Below, piece by piece: positions 26,222 through 34,692 of a stretch of 64,000 nt of DNA. Position 1 is the first letter of the stretch. The number at the start of each line of letters is the position of its first letter. The stretch spans positions 186,001 through 250,000 of the forward strand of contig NZ_JACHXO010000003.1 of NCBI RefSeq assembly GCF_014192155.1, in the 5' to 3' direction. A program made the translations under genes and the position numbers. Under the pieces are notes generated by a model. The model was given only the letters and a program-made list of their open reading frames with translations. It searched no databases and had not been told where the DNA came from. Source of the DNA: Roseateles terrae. GTDB taxonomy: Bacteria > Pseudomonadota > Gammaproteobacteria > Burkholderiales > Burkholderiaceae_C.

Positions 26222-29200
26222 GCGGCCTCCTCGGACATCACCGCGGGCACCCCCCCGCCGCGTGCCGCCGGCGCTGCCGGCCGGTCAGGTTCCGCCAGGA
26301 ACTCCAGGACGGCGGGGAACACACGGGTCTGGATGTCCCGGCCGATCAGGCAGTCCTGATGGCCGTGGCCGGCGATGATGCGATAGCGGTAACGGTCGGG
26401 CATGGCCTGGTCGTAATAGTCCTTCAGCAGCTCGGCGCTTTCGGCACTGCACAGGCCGTTGTCCTCGCCATGCAGCGACAGCACCGGGAAGGCGGTCAGC
26501 AGCGCCAGACTCTTGGCCAGGCTGTCCAGGTAGAAGCTGGCGCCCTGCCAGTCGGTGATCTCATGGCAGCGTGCGAAGTGCACCGCCTGGGCGACCGTGT
26601 CCATGTTGAGCGGGCCGAAGTGGTCGTCGATGAAGTCCAGCACCGGCTGATCGACATTGGTGATGGCGAAGTCGCGCCCATACAGCAGGTCCATCCGGTG
26701 GCGCGTGGCCGTCCATGGCGTGCGGCGGATGCTGGGTGGCGGCGGATTCTCGAGATCGAACTCGCGGTCCGGATACGGCAGGCTGGACAGCAGGCGGTCC
26801 ATCACCTGGTCCATCAGTCCCGGAGGACCTTCGGGACGGAAGGAGAAGTCCTGCAGCGGCAGGTAGGGCCGCAGATACTGCATCAGCACGCCCCGCAGGC
26901 TGTTGGTGGGAGACATCACCATCAACGGCGTCACCTGCGAAATCACCAGCTTGCGGATGCGCGAGGCCAGCTGCCGGCGCAGCGGATAGAAGTGTTCCCA
27001 CGGCTGCTCACGCTCTTCCAGCAGCGCCATGTGCAGCATCACCGAGCCCATGCAGTGGGCAAACATGCACAGCTGCGGCTGCCCGGTCTCCCGCAGTACC
27101 CGGTCCACCGCCAGCGGAATGTCGTTGAAGGCCGCCTCCTCGAAGGTCCAGGGCAGACGTGCGGTGGGCAGGCCGGCGCTGGTGCGCATGTCCGCGATCC
27201 ACACGTCGTAGCCGGCGTCCCACAGGATCTTCGCCGGCCCGGGTTGCACCGAATGATGGGCAAATGTGCTGCCGCTTGCGCTGTAGCCGTGCAGCATCAG
27301 CACCGGCACACCACCCGGACGGGCATAACGGGTCAGGCGCACAAGCACCGGCCGCTCATCGTCCGGGCCCTGCCTGTGGCGCAGGTCCTCGCGCTGGCGG
27401 CCGGCGTCGCCCCAGCGGCCGGCCGTCATCTCCAGAATGGATGGCGTGGGCAGGCCGGGTACCGAGCCCGGCAGCCGGTCGATGGTGCGTGCTGGCGCCA
27501 CGTCCGGTTTGCGGAAGGTCCACGCATGCAGGCCGATGGTCATGCGGGCCAGATAGGCGACCAGCGCGCCGACGTCCCGGATGGCGCTGGGCGAGTCCTG
27601 CGCCTGCCGGATGCGCAGCAGCGGCATCCGCTCGCGGGCGAGGTAATGCAGGTCCAGGTTCAGCACGATGTCGGACTGGCCCGGCGGCGGCAACAGGCCC
27701 GCCCCCGGCGCCATCACCAGACGGCTCAGCTGCGTCCAGGGATTGCCGCGGCGGGTGTAGCTGATGCGCTTGCGGCCCTGCAGCCGGGCGCCGGCCAGGG
27801 CGCGCGCCCAGCCGGGCAGCGAGGGGTCGCCCTCCGCCACCTGTAGGTCGTAGCGCATCAGCCGCACTTCGCCGGCATGGCCTGACAGGTGCCAGGCATT
27901 GACGATGCGGTCCCACACCCCGGCCTTCGGTTCTCCGGGGCGCTTGGGGGCGCTGCGGCTGGACAGCCAGTCCAGGCTGCCCTGCACCGCATCGCGGTAG
28001 CCCCGGTTCATGACCCAGGCGGCGAGTCCACGCAGATGCCGCCGGAGCGGGCTCGACGCCTCGCGCTGGAAGGGTGTCAGCGTGCCGGCGGTCAACGGCA
28101 GGCACAGCACCGCATTGCGCTCACCCCGCTCCTGATGCCACCACAGGCGGCCGTCCCCCTGTGACGGGCCCACCACCTCATACTGGCCGGAGGACGTCTC
28201 CCGGGCCTCGTACAGCCGCAGGAAGCTGCCAGGCGCCACGGTCAGCTGCCGCTCCGGGCCCGGCCGCAGCAGCTCGGTCAGCACCTTGGGCTGGTAGAGG
28301 AAGCCCAGTTCCAGATATTTGACCGCGCTGCCGGGCGCGCCAGGCACCCGCACGAAACCGCCCAGGCGCTCGCGCACCTCGATGGTGGTCGGGATCTCGG
28401 GGGCGGGGGTGCTCAGGTCGCGGAAACGGGGCCGCACCGGCGCCTGACGGGCTGCCGCGGTGGGCGCCTCCAGGCCCCACAGGCGGGCCAGCTGGTCGAG
28501 CGCCCGCATCGCCAGCGCCGTAATGGTCAGGGCGGGATTGATGGCGAGCGAGCTGGGCACGATGGCGCCGTCCAGCACCACCAGGTCGTCAAACACCCCT
28601 TCCCCATCGGCATGGAAGACCTGTCCGATGTCGTTGACCACCCCGTCGCTGCCCCGGTCGCCCATGGCACAGCCGCCCAGCGGATGCACACTGATCATCG
28701 GCCCCTTGGCGTCATTGAGCAGGAAGGCCATTTCCGGCGGCAGCAACTGCCACAGCGGATTGCGCAGCAGGCGCGCCTGCTCACGGGCCAGCCGACGCTC
28801 GACGAACTCGTGGCGACGGGCAATATCGGGCTCTGATTTCAGCCCGGGCCAGACGACGCCCAGCACGCCGGGCTCATGGCTGTCCCTGGGCAGCTCGAGA
28901 CGACCGGTGCCACTGTCCCGGCCGATGAGGGCCAGCGGCAGATAACGCTCGGTCACGCCGGGCCGCACGGCGAACGGATCATCGAAGTCGGCGCGCTCCT
29001 CGTGGTCACCGGGGTGGGCGCGGCCCAGGGCATCCAGGGTGGCGGCGAATGCGAAGCTCTCTTCAAATACGGTCCGCAGCGGGCCGGGCACCGCCAGATC
29101 TTCGACGACAAAGTCAGCGTCGCCCTGCATCACCGCGGTGATGGTGGGACCGACCTGGCGCTGCGCAGGCGCCTGCTGCTCATCCGCCACCGCATGCAAC

Positions 29201-30279
29201 GCCGACGGCCAGGCCTGGCCCACGGCAATCACATCGCCATTGCCCGAAAACCGCTGCCCCAGCAGCCGCGACACCTTCAGCCCGCGACGCTGTGAGCGCA
29301 TCAAAATCTCGGTGGAGCCCAGGCTCCCGGCGGCCAGGATGACGCGGCGCGCATGCACGACAAACGGCTGGCCCTGACGCCGCCGCAGCAGCTCGTCGGT
29401 GTGCTGCACCATCACCTGCCAGCCCCCACCGGGCTGGTGCTCCAGATGCTCGACGCTCGCGCCGCAGACCATCTCCGCCCCGTGGCGCCAGGCCTGCAGC
29501 AGCAGGCCGGTGTCCAGCGACTGCTTGGCTTCGTGATTGCATCCGGTGGCGCAGTCACCGCAGGCCACGCAGGGCTGGTGCTGCCATTGCGCCGCACCGA
29601 TGGGCTGCGTGTCCATGGCCACCTGCACCCGCGCGGGTCGGGTGGCGTCGCCGCCGAGGGTCTTGAGGGCGTCCAGCCGGCGGGCCGCATGGCCGTGCAG
29701 GCGCACGATGGTGTTGTCGCCGCGGGCATCACGCACACCGAGCAGGCGCTCGGCCCGGTCAAACCACGGGCTCAGGTCTTCCTGAAGGAAGGCGCGCGGC
29801 CAGCCCGGTTCCCGGAAGCGTTCCGGCGCCGGGCGCTCCATCACCCCCGCATTGATCAGCGATCCGCCGCCCAGGCCGTTGGCCAGGGCCACGCAGACGT
29901 CCGGGCCCAGCCGGAGATCAAACAGCCCTTCGCGGCGACCGGTGGGCTCCGTTGCACCCGCCATGGCCATCCGCACATGGCCCGCCAGATCGGCGAAGCG
30001 GCTGGGGAAGGCGCCGGGCAGGTATTCCCGCCCCCGCTCCAGCACCACCACCGACAGGAGCCGACCCTGCGCATCGCGACGCCCGGCAAGGGCATGAGCG
30101 GCGGCAGCACCCCCGTAACCGCTGCCCACGATGAGCACGTCCACCTGCGGGAGCGCGCCTCCATCCCCCGATGTGACCCAGTCCTCCAACGGTCGCGACA
30201 ACCAGCGCGTCCCGAAGGGGCGCGCGCGGACAGGATCATCAGACGGGGCTGGCGGCACCTCCCCGAACACTGTGGACAT
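26218..30279 (-). CDS. GMC-type FAD oxidoreductase fused to an alpha/beta hydrolase
   Basis: A 1353-residue two-enzyme fusion. Residues 1 to about 600 form a GMC/cholesterol-oxidase-like flavoenzyme: FAD site DVLIVGSGYGGAAAA (GxGxxG at 52-57), GGGSLINAGV, a four-cysteine motif CVACGDCATGC (Cys237, 240, 243, 247) and a C-terminal SVHPLGGCAMGD. The middle (about 630-980) is a linker domain without a clear family. The last third (about 985-1340) is an alpha/beta hydrolase with VLMLHGYSASG, a nucleophile elbow AHCMGS where Cys1076 replaces the usual Ser, an acid in LHGEDNG and His in GHGHQD. A Cys nucleophile recalls PHA synthase-type boxes. The ATG at 30279 has a perfect GGAGGT site. It lies 41 bp inside the 3' end of the sensor kinase gene and is coupled to the PhoD-like gene. 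A sterol or hydroxy-acid type substrate is only a guess. Confidence 0.88.
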   Translation of the reverse strand: MSTVFGEVPPAPSDDPVRARPFGTRWLSRPLEDWVTSGDGGALPQVDVLIVGSGYGGAAAAHALAGRRDAQGRLLSVVVLERGREYLPGAFPSRFADLAGHVRMAMAGATEPTGRREGLFDLRLGPDVCVALANGLGGGSLINAGVMERPAPERFREPGWPRAFLQEDLSPWFDRAERLLGVRDARGDNTIVRLHGHAARRLDALKTLGGDATRPARVQVAMDTQPIGAAQWQHQPCVACGDCATGCNHEAKQSLDTGLLLQAWRHGAEMVCGASVEHLEHQPGGGWQVMVQHTDELLRRRQGQPFVVHARRVILAAGSLGSTEILMRSQRRGLKVSRLLGQRFSGNGDVIAVGQAWPSALHAVADEQQAPAQRQVGPTITAVMQGDADFVVEDLAVPGPLRTVFEESFAFAATLDALGRAHPGDHEERADFDDPFAVRPGVTERYLPLALIGRDSGTGRLELPRDSHEPGVLGVVWPGLKSEPDIARRHEFVERRLAREQARLLRNPLWQLLPPEMAFLLNDAKGPMISVHPLGGCAMGDRGSDGVVNDIGQVFHADGEGVFDDLVVLDGAIVPSSLAINPALTITALAMRALDQLARLWGLEAPTAAARQAPVRPRFRDLSTPAPEIPTTIEVRERLGGFVRVPGAPGSAVKYLELGFLYQPKVLTELLRPGPERQLTVAPGSFLRLYEARETSSGQYEVVGPSQGDGRLWWHQERGERNAVLCLPLTAGTLTPFQREASSPLRRHLRGLAAWVMNRGYRDAVQGSLDWLSSRSAPKRPGEPKAGVWDRIVNAWHLSGHAGEVRLMRYDLQVAEGDPSLPGWARALAGARLQGRKRISYTRRGNPWTQLSRLVMAPGAGLLPPPGQSDIVLNLDLHYLARERMPLLRIRQAQDSPSAIRDVGALVAYLARMTIGLHAWTFRKPDVAPARTIDRLPGSVPGLPTPSILEMTAGRWGDAGRQREDLRHRQGPDDERPVLVRLTRYARPGGVPVLMLHGYSASGSTFAHHSVQPGPAKILWDAGYDVWIADMRTSAGLPTARLPWTFEEAAFNDIPLAVDRVLRETGQPQLCMFAHCMGSVMLHMALLEEREQPWEHFYPLRRQLASRIRKLVISQVTPLMVMSPTNSLRGVLMQYLRPYLPLQDFSFRPEGPPGLMDQVMDRLLSSLPYPDREFDLENPPPPSIRRTPWTATRHRMDLLYGRDFAITNVDQPVLDFIDDHFGPLNMDTVAQAVHFARCHEITDWQGASFYLDSLAKSLALLTAFPVLSLHGEDNGLCSAESAELLKDYYDQAMPDRYRYRIIAGHGHQDCLIGRDIQTRVFPAVLEFLAEPDRPAAPAARGGGVPAVMSEEAA

Positions 30280-32038
30280 CGGAAACCTCCCTGCGCTGCC
30301 CGGCCAAAGCCGCTTGCATGGCGCTGATCAATTGTTCTTCGCTCACCGGCTTGTGCAGCAGCGTCAGGCCCGCTTCATGGGCTTCGCGCAACCGCTCCGG
30401 GGCGGTATCTCCGCTGACGATCAAGGCCGGCAGGCCCGGAAATGCACTGCGCAGGGAGCGTACGGCGGAGATGCCGTCTTCGCCACCCCTCAAACGGAAG
30501 TCGGTCAACAACAGATCAGGGGTTTGCCCCATGCTTTTGAGCAAGCCTTCACGGGTAGAGCCCGCAACCAGCACCTGACAACCGTGGGCCGACAGCAGCG
30601 CCTGCATCGCCACCCGCACCGGCTCTTCGTCGTCGATCACCAGCACGCGGATCGGTGGCAGGGCGACGCCGGTACGTTGCGCCTGGCCCGGCTGGACCTC
30701 GGAAAGATCGGCCGCCGTCATGTTGAGCGTGAAGCTCGAGCCCTGGCCGGGTACCGAGCGCAGGGCCAGGTGAAGGTCCAGCAGGTCGACCAGACGGGTG
30801 ACGATCGACAACCCCAGTCCCAGACCCTTGGCGCGATCGCGCTCCGGATTGCCCACCTGGTAGAACTCTTCAAAGATGCGGGCCTGTTCATGGTCGGGAA
30901 TGCCCATGCCGGTGTCGCGCACCGCCAGGCGCCACAGGCCCTCGTCCTGACCGCGGCTCACCTCCACCGACACCTCGCCCTTGAGCGTGTACTTGATGGC
31001 GTTGTCGATCAGGTTGCGCACCACCCGTTCCAGCAGCACCGGATCGCTTTCGACGCAGGCGTCCGGCGGGCAGTCCAGGCGCAGCACCAGATGCTTGCGC
31101 TGGGCCGCCGGCTGGAACTCGCGCTGCAGGCGGGAGAGCCAGGGTTGCAGGGCAAACACCTGGTTGTTGACCGGCACCACCTGGGCGTCGAGCTTGGAGA
31201 TGTCGAGCAGCGCGTCCATCTGGGACGACAGCGACTGCAGCGCCAGGTTCATCTGGCTGACGATGAGGTTGCCCTCTTCGTCCATCGGCCTTTTGGCCAG
31301 GGCCGCGCCGAACAGCGACAGAGTGTGCATCGGCTGGCGCAGGTCATGGCTGGCGGAAGCGAGGAAGCGGGTCTTGGCCGCCATCGCCGATTCCGCCTGC
31401 GACAGCGCCTGTCGCAGCTGCTGGTTGCTCTTGATCTGCTGCTGCCGGATGAGCACCGATTCGGCAAACACCCGGTAGGTGTCCTTGGCCAGGCTCACCA
31501 GGATCAGCGCAAAGAAGATGATCAGCGCCGACAGCAGCACGTCCAGCCAGGCATCTTCGCCAGCCACACCGCCCAGCCCCCAGGCCAGTGCATTGGCAAT
31601 GGTCACCGGCCACAGGAAGGCCTGGAACACCACACGGTGTCCGGCGGTGGTGGCCACCGCGCCGGCGCACAGGCCCAGCAGCACGATGGTCTGCACCGTG
31701 CGCTGGAAGTCGGTGAGCCAGGGCGCCACGCCGAGCGACGCCGCAAACACCGAGCCATTGAGCAGGCTGAGCCCGACGGCCCAGCGCATGCGGTGGGTCA
31801 GCGGCTCCTCATGCATTTCCGGCAGGCGGCCCAGCATCCACCAGCGCAGGGCCAGCACTGCATACACGGCCATCAGCCACGCCAGCGCCAGGCCGGTGGG
31901 CACCACCGACATGCTCATCAGCGCCAGCGCAAGCGCCGCCAGACCGACCGGATACGGCACCCGCCGGCCCTGCTTGGCGATCAGCCGCAGCAGCTCCAGA
32001 TCCAGACTGGACTGTTCGGTGCTGCGGTCAGCCGGCAT
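30239..32038 (-). CDS. Membrane hybrid histidine kinase with C-terminal receiver
   Basis: A 599-residue inner-membrane sensor kinase. About six hydrophobic segments (residues 30-200) form the sensor, with no large periplasmic domain. HisKA follows, with His231 in FLASASHDLRQP, a form common in a class of proteobacterial hybrid kinases. The HATPase domain shows VVRNLIDNAIKYT, VRDTGMGIPD and GLGLGLSIV. The receiver has an acidic pair in VLVIDDEEP, Asp513 in LLLTDFRLRG and Lys in LLHKPV, so it looks functional. It is the first gene of a minus-strand cluster with the GMC-hydrolase and PhoD-like genes. Co-transcription suggests it senses a condition linked to that pathway. No DNA-binding partner gene is adjacent. 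Confidence 0.9.
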   Translation of the reverse strand: MPADRSTEQSSLDLELLRLIAKQGRRVPYPVGLAALALALMSMSVVPTGLALAWLMAVYAVLALRWWMLGRLPEMHEEPLTHRMRWAVGLSLLNGSVFAASLGVAPWLTDFQRTVQTIVLLGLCAGAVATTAGHRVVFQAFLWPVTIANALAWGLGGVAGEDAWLDVLLSALIIFFALILVSLAKDTYRVFAESVLIRQQQIKSNQQLRQALSQAESAMAAKTRFLASASHDLRQPMHTLSLFGAALAKRPMDEEGNLIVSQMNLALQSLSSQMDALLDISKLDAQVVPVNNQVFALQPWLSRLQREFQPAAQRKHLVLRLDCPPDACVESDPVLLERVVRNLIDNAIKYTLKGEVSVEVSRGQDEGLWRLAVRDTGMGIPDHEQARIFEEFYQVGNPERDRAKGLGLGLSIVTRLVDLLDLHLALRSVPGQGSSFTLNMTAADLSEVQPGQAQRTGVALPPIRVLVIDDEEPVRVAMQALLSAHGCQVLVAGSTREGLLKSMGQTPDLLLTDFRLRGGEDGISAVRSLRSAFPGLPALIVSGDTAPERLREAHEAGLTLLHKPVSEEQLISAMQAALAGQRREVSDVHSVRGGAASPV

Positions 32039-32094
32039 GGCGGAGGGAGGCGGCAGCGCTGCGCTGCCACTCGGGAGGTTTCATACCCACTTCG

Positions 32095-32110
32095 ATTTGC
32101 GATTGCAAAT
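32095..32110. promoter_or_regulatory. 6-4-6 dyad upstream of the kinase/GMC/PhoD cluster
   Basis: ATTTGC-GATT-GCAAAT is a perfect inverted repeat in an AT-rich island (32085-32150) within otherwise GC-rich DNA, 57-72 bp upstream of the kinase start. It is well placed for an operator of the cluster. Confidence 0.5.
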
Positions 32111-32214
32111 TTTGGTAATGCTTGTCTAGGCCGGGCAATATATCGTGAGCTTGTGTCAGACCCAAGGACTTCCCTCCCGAATCCCTGCGATCCAGCCACC
32201 CCTCGCGCAGCGGT

Positions 32215-34692
32215 TCACGACATCAGCAGGCGGGCCAACGCCTCGGGCGGCATCGGCTTGTGGAACAGATAGCCCTGCGCCTGCATGTCGGCCAGCGACA
32301 ACAGCCATTGCTGCTGATCGAGGGTTTCCACCCCCTCGGCGGTGATGTCCAGGTTCAGCCCGCTGGCCAGCGCCACGATGCTGCGCACCACCGCCTGCGA
32401 CGAACCCAGCTGGGCCTGGCTCTGGATGAAGCTGCGGTCGATCTTGAGCCGGTCCATCGGCAGGGCGGTCAGTTGCGCCAGCGATGAAAAGCCGGTGCCG
32501 AAATCGTCGAGCGCCAGCCGCACGCCCAGATCGCGCAGGCGCCGCAGGGCCAGCTCGGTCGAGACCTCCTGGGCGATCAGGGATTCCGTCAGCTCCAGCT
32601 CCAGCAGATGCGCCGGAAAGCCGTGGCGGGCCAGGGTCTGCGCCACCCGGGTCGGCATGTCGTCCTGGTCGAACTGGCGCACCGAGACATTGACGGCCAC
32701 CCGCAGCTCCGGCAGCCCCTGCGCGCGCCAGGCGGCGGCCTGCGCCACGGCCTGGTCCAGCACCCAGGCGCCGATGGCGATGATCAGGCCGGTGTCCTCC
32801 GCCACCGGAATGAAACGGGCCGGCGGCACCTCGCCCATCTGGGGATGCGCCCAGCGCAGGAGCACCTCGGCACCAACGATGCGCCCGCTGCGCAGGTCCA
32901 CCACCGGCTGCCAGGCGAGCCGGAACTCCCGCTGGTCCAGTGCCAGCCGCAGGCCTTGCTCCAGCTTGAGCCGGTGGCTGGCCACATCCGCCATGGCGGA
33001 CTTGAACAGCACCGCACGGCAGCGGCCGCGGGCCTTGGCCTGGTACATGGCCGCATCGGCAGCGCGCAGCAGGGTGTGCGGGCTGTCCACCTGGCCCGGA
33101 TACAGCGCCACGCCGATGCTGGCGGTGATCAGCACCGTTTGATGCGCAGTCTGCTGCGCCAGCGCGTCGGACGACGGATGCTCCGGCCCGCCGCTGCCGG
33201 AGCTGACGGGGCCCGGGCCGGAGCCGCCGCCGATATCCAGCAGCACCGGACGCGCCACCGCCGCCAGCAGCTTCTGCGCCACCTGCAGGGCCGCATCCTC
33301 CTGCTCCATCTGCCGCAGCAGCACCACGAATTCGTCGCCCCCCAGCCGCACCGCCACATCGTCCTTCCGCAAAAGGCCCCGGATGCGCGTGGCCACCTGC
33401 CTGAGCAGGTCGTCGCCGGCATCGTGGCCCAGCGTGTCGTTGATGGTCTTGAAGCCGTCCAGGTCCATGAAGAACAGCGCCAGCGGACCGTCCGCCGCCT
33501 GCAACGCCTGCTGCAGCAGCACCCGGTTGCCCAGGCCCGTCAGCGCGTCATGCAGCGCCTGGTGGTGCAGCGCATGCTGCGCCTGCCGGATTTCGCTGAT
33601 GTCGGCAAAACTCAGGACGTGGTGGCTCGCCACGCCTTCGTCGTCCACCACGGCGGCGAAGTGCTGCAGCGCAGGAAAACAGCTGCCGTCGCGGCGCCGG
33701 CAGGTCACTTCCCCGTGCCACTGGCGGGCGCCGGGCTCGCGCACCGCGTCGCCCTGACGACGGGCGAAGAGGAACTCGTCCGGCTGATGGCCGATGACGT
33801 CCTGCATCGCCCACCCGGTGAGCTGCGCAAAAGCGCTGTTGCAGCTGAGTACCCGCTGGTCGCCGTCCAGGAACAGGATGGCTTCATCGGTGGCGTCAAA
33901 GGCGACCGATGCCTGGCGCAGCCGGTTTTCCCGCTCCACCCGCTCGCTCACGTCCCGCACCATGCCGATGACCAGCCCCTCCGGCTCGAAGTGCCGCGCA
34001 TGGATTTCCAGCCAGCGCCCGGGTTCGTCCTCGGGCTGCCAGGCGCAGGTCAGGTCCACCGGCGTGCCCAGCTGCAGCAAGGTCTGCAGCGCCGTCTGGC
34101 CGCGCGGCTCCAGGCCGCGGGTGAGCTGGCCGAGCGTTTCCGCCTGGGTCAGGCCGCGCAGCTCAGGCACGGAGTCCTGACCCACCCAGCGCAACTGGTG
34201 GCCGGTGGGACCCGCGTGCAGTTCCAGCACCGCCAGGCGTGCCGACTCCAAGGCGAGGCGCAGCCGCCGTTCCGCGTCTTCGGTCTGGCGCTCCGCCGCC
34301 CGCCGCACCATCGCCATGCGGACCGTGGCATTGAGCTCGCGCAGCTCGAAGGGTTTGAGCAGGTAACCGTAGGGCGCCGCTTCGGCGGCGCGCTGCAGCG
34401 TTTCGGGCTCGCCGTAGGCGCTCAGGAAGATCACCGGCACCTGCAGCAGCTCCCGCAGTTGCCGCGCGGCGGAAATGCCGTCACTGCCGCGGTCCAGATG
34501 GATGTCCATCAGCACCAGGTCCGGCTCGGCATGCCGCGCCAGCTTGAGGGCATCCGGCTCATTGGCGGCAATGCCCACCACCTCGTAGCCCAATTGCTCC
34601 AGACCGGCACGCAGGTCCAGCGCCACGATCCGCTCGTCCTCCACGATCTGGATGCGCACCGTGCGCCTGGAAGCTTCGGCCAGTTCAGGCAT
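32215..34692 (-). CDS. Response regulator with PAS, GGDEF and EAL domains (c-di-GMP turnover)
   Basis: An 825-residue cytoplasmic protein that could both make and degrade cyclic di-GMP. The start at 34692 (MPELAEASRR) has AAGGGGA 6 nt upstream and overlaps the stop of the upstream kinase gene by 8 bp. Domain order: receiver (Asp63 in LVLMDIHLD, Lys in YLLKPF), two PAS-like domains (about 135-385), GGDEF with intact LGGDEF (Asp453) and FFMDLDGFKTIND, then EAL. The EAL signature is EVL (Glu609 kept, AEVLLRW); NVSVRQF, DDFGTGFSS and TAEGVET are present. Both catalytic sites therefore look competent. It is coupled to the HisKA_2 kinase, its likely phosphodonor. Confidence 0.92.
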   Translation of the reverse strand: MPELAEASRRTVRIQIVEDERIVALDLRAGLEQLGYEVVGIAANEPDALKLARHAEPDLVLMDIHLDRGSDGISAARQLRELLQVPVIFLSAYGEPETLQRAAEAAPYGYLLKPFELRELNATVRMAMVRRAAERQTEDAERRLRLALESARLAVLELHAGPTGHQLRWVGQDSVPELRGLTQAETLGQLTRGLEPRGQTALQTLLQLGTPVDLTCAWQPEDEPGRWLEIHARHFEPEGLVIGMVRDVSERVERENRLRQASVAFDATDEAILFLDGDQRVLSCNSAFAQLTGWAMQDVIGHQPDEFLFARRQGDAVREPGARQWHGEVTCRRRDGSCFPALQHFAAVVDDEGVASHHVLSFADISEIRQAQHALHHQALHDALTGLGNRVLLQQALQAADGPLALFFMDLDGFKTINDTLGHDAGDDLLRQVATRIRGLLRKDDVAVRLGGDEFVVLLRQMEQEDAALQVAQKLLAAVARPVLLDIGGGSGPGPVSSGSGGPEHPSSDALAQQTAHQTVLITASIGVALYPGQVDSPHTLLRAADAAMYQAKARGRCRAVLFKSAMADVASHRLKLEQGLRLALDQREFRLAWQPVVDLRSGRIVGAEVLLRWAHPQMGEVPPARFIPVAEDTGLIIAIGAWVLDQAVAQAAAWRAQGLPELRVAVNVSVRQFDQDDMPTRVAQTLARHGFPAHLLELELTESLIAQEVSTELALRRLRDLGVRLALDDFGTGFSSLAQLTALPMDRLKIDRSFIQSQAQLGSSQAVVRSIVALASGLNLDITAEGVETLDQQQWLLSLADMQAQGYLFHKPMPPEALARLLMS

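Noticed and set aside
24338-26359. Long plus-strand frame opposite the PhoD-like gene
   Set aside because: Shadow of a coding gene with three metallophosphatase motifs; no ribosome site or recognisable protein on the plus strand.
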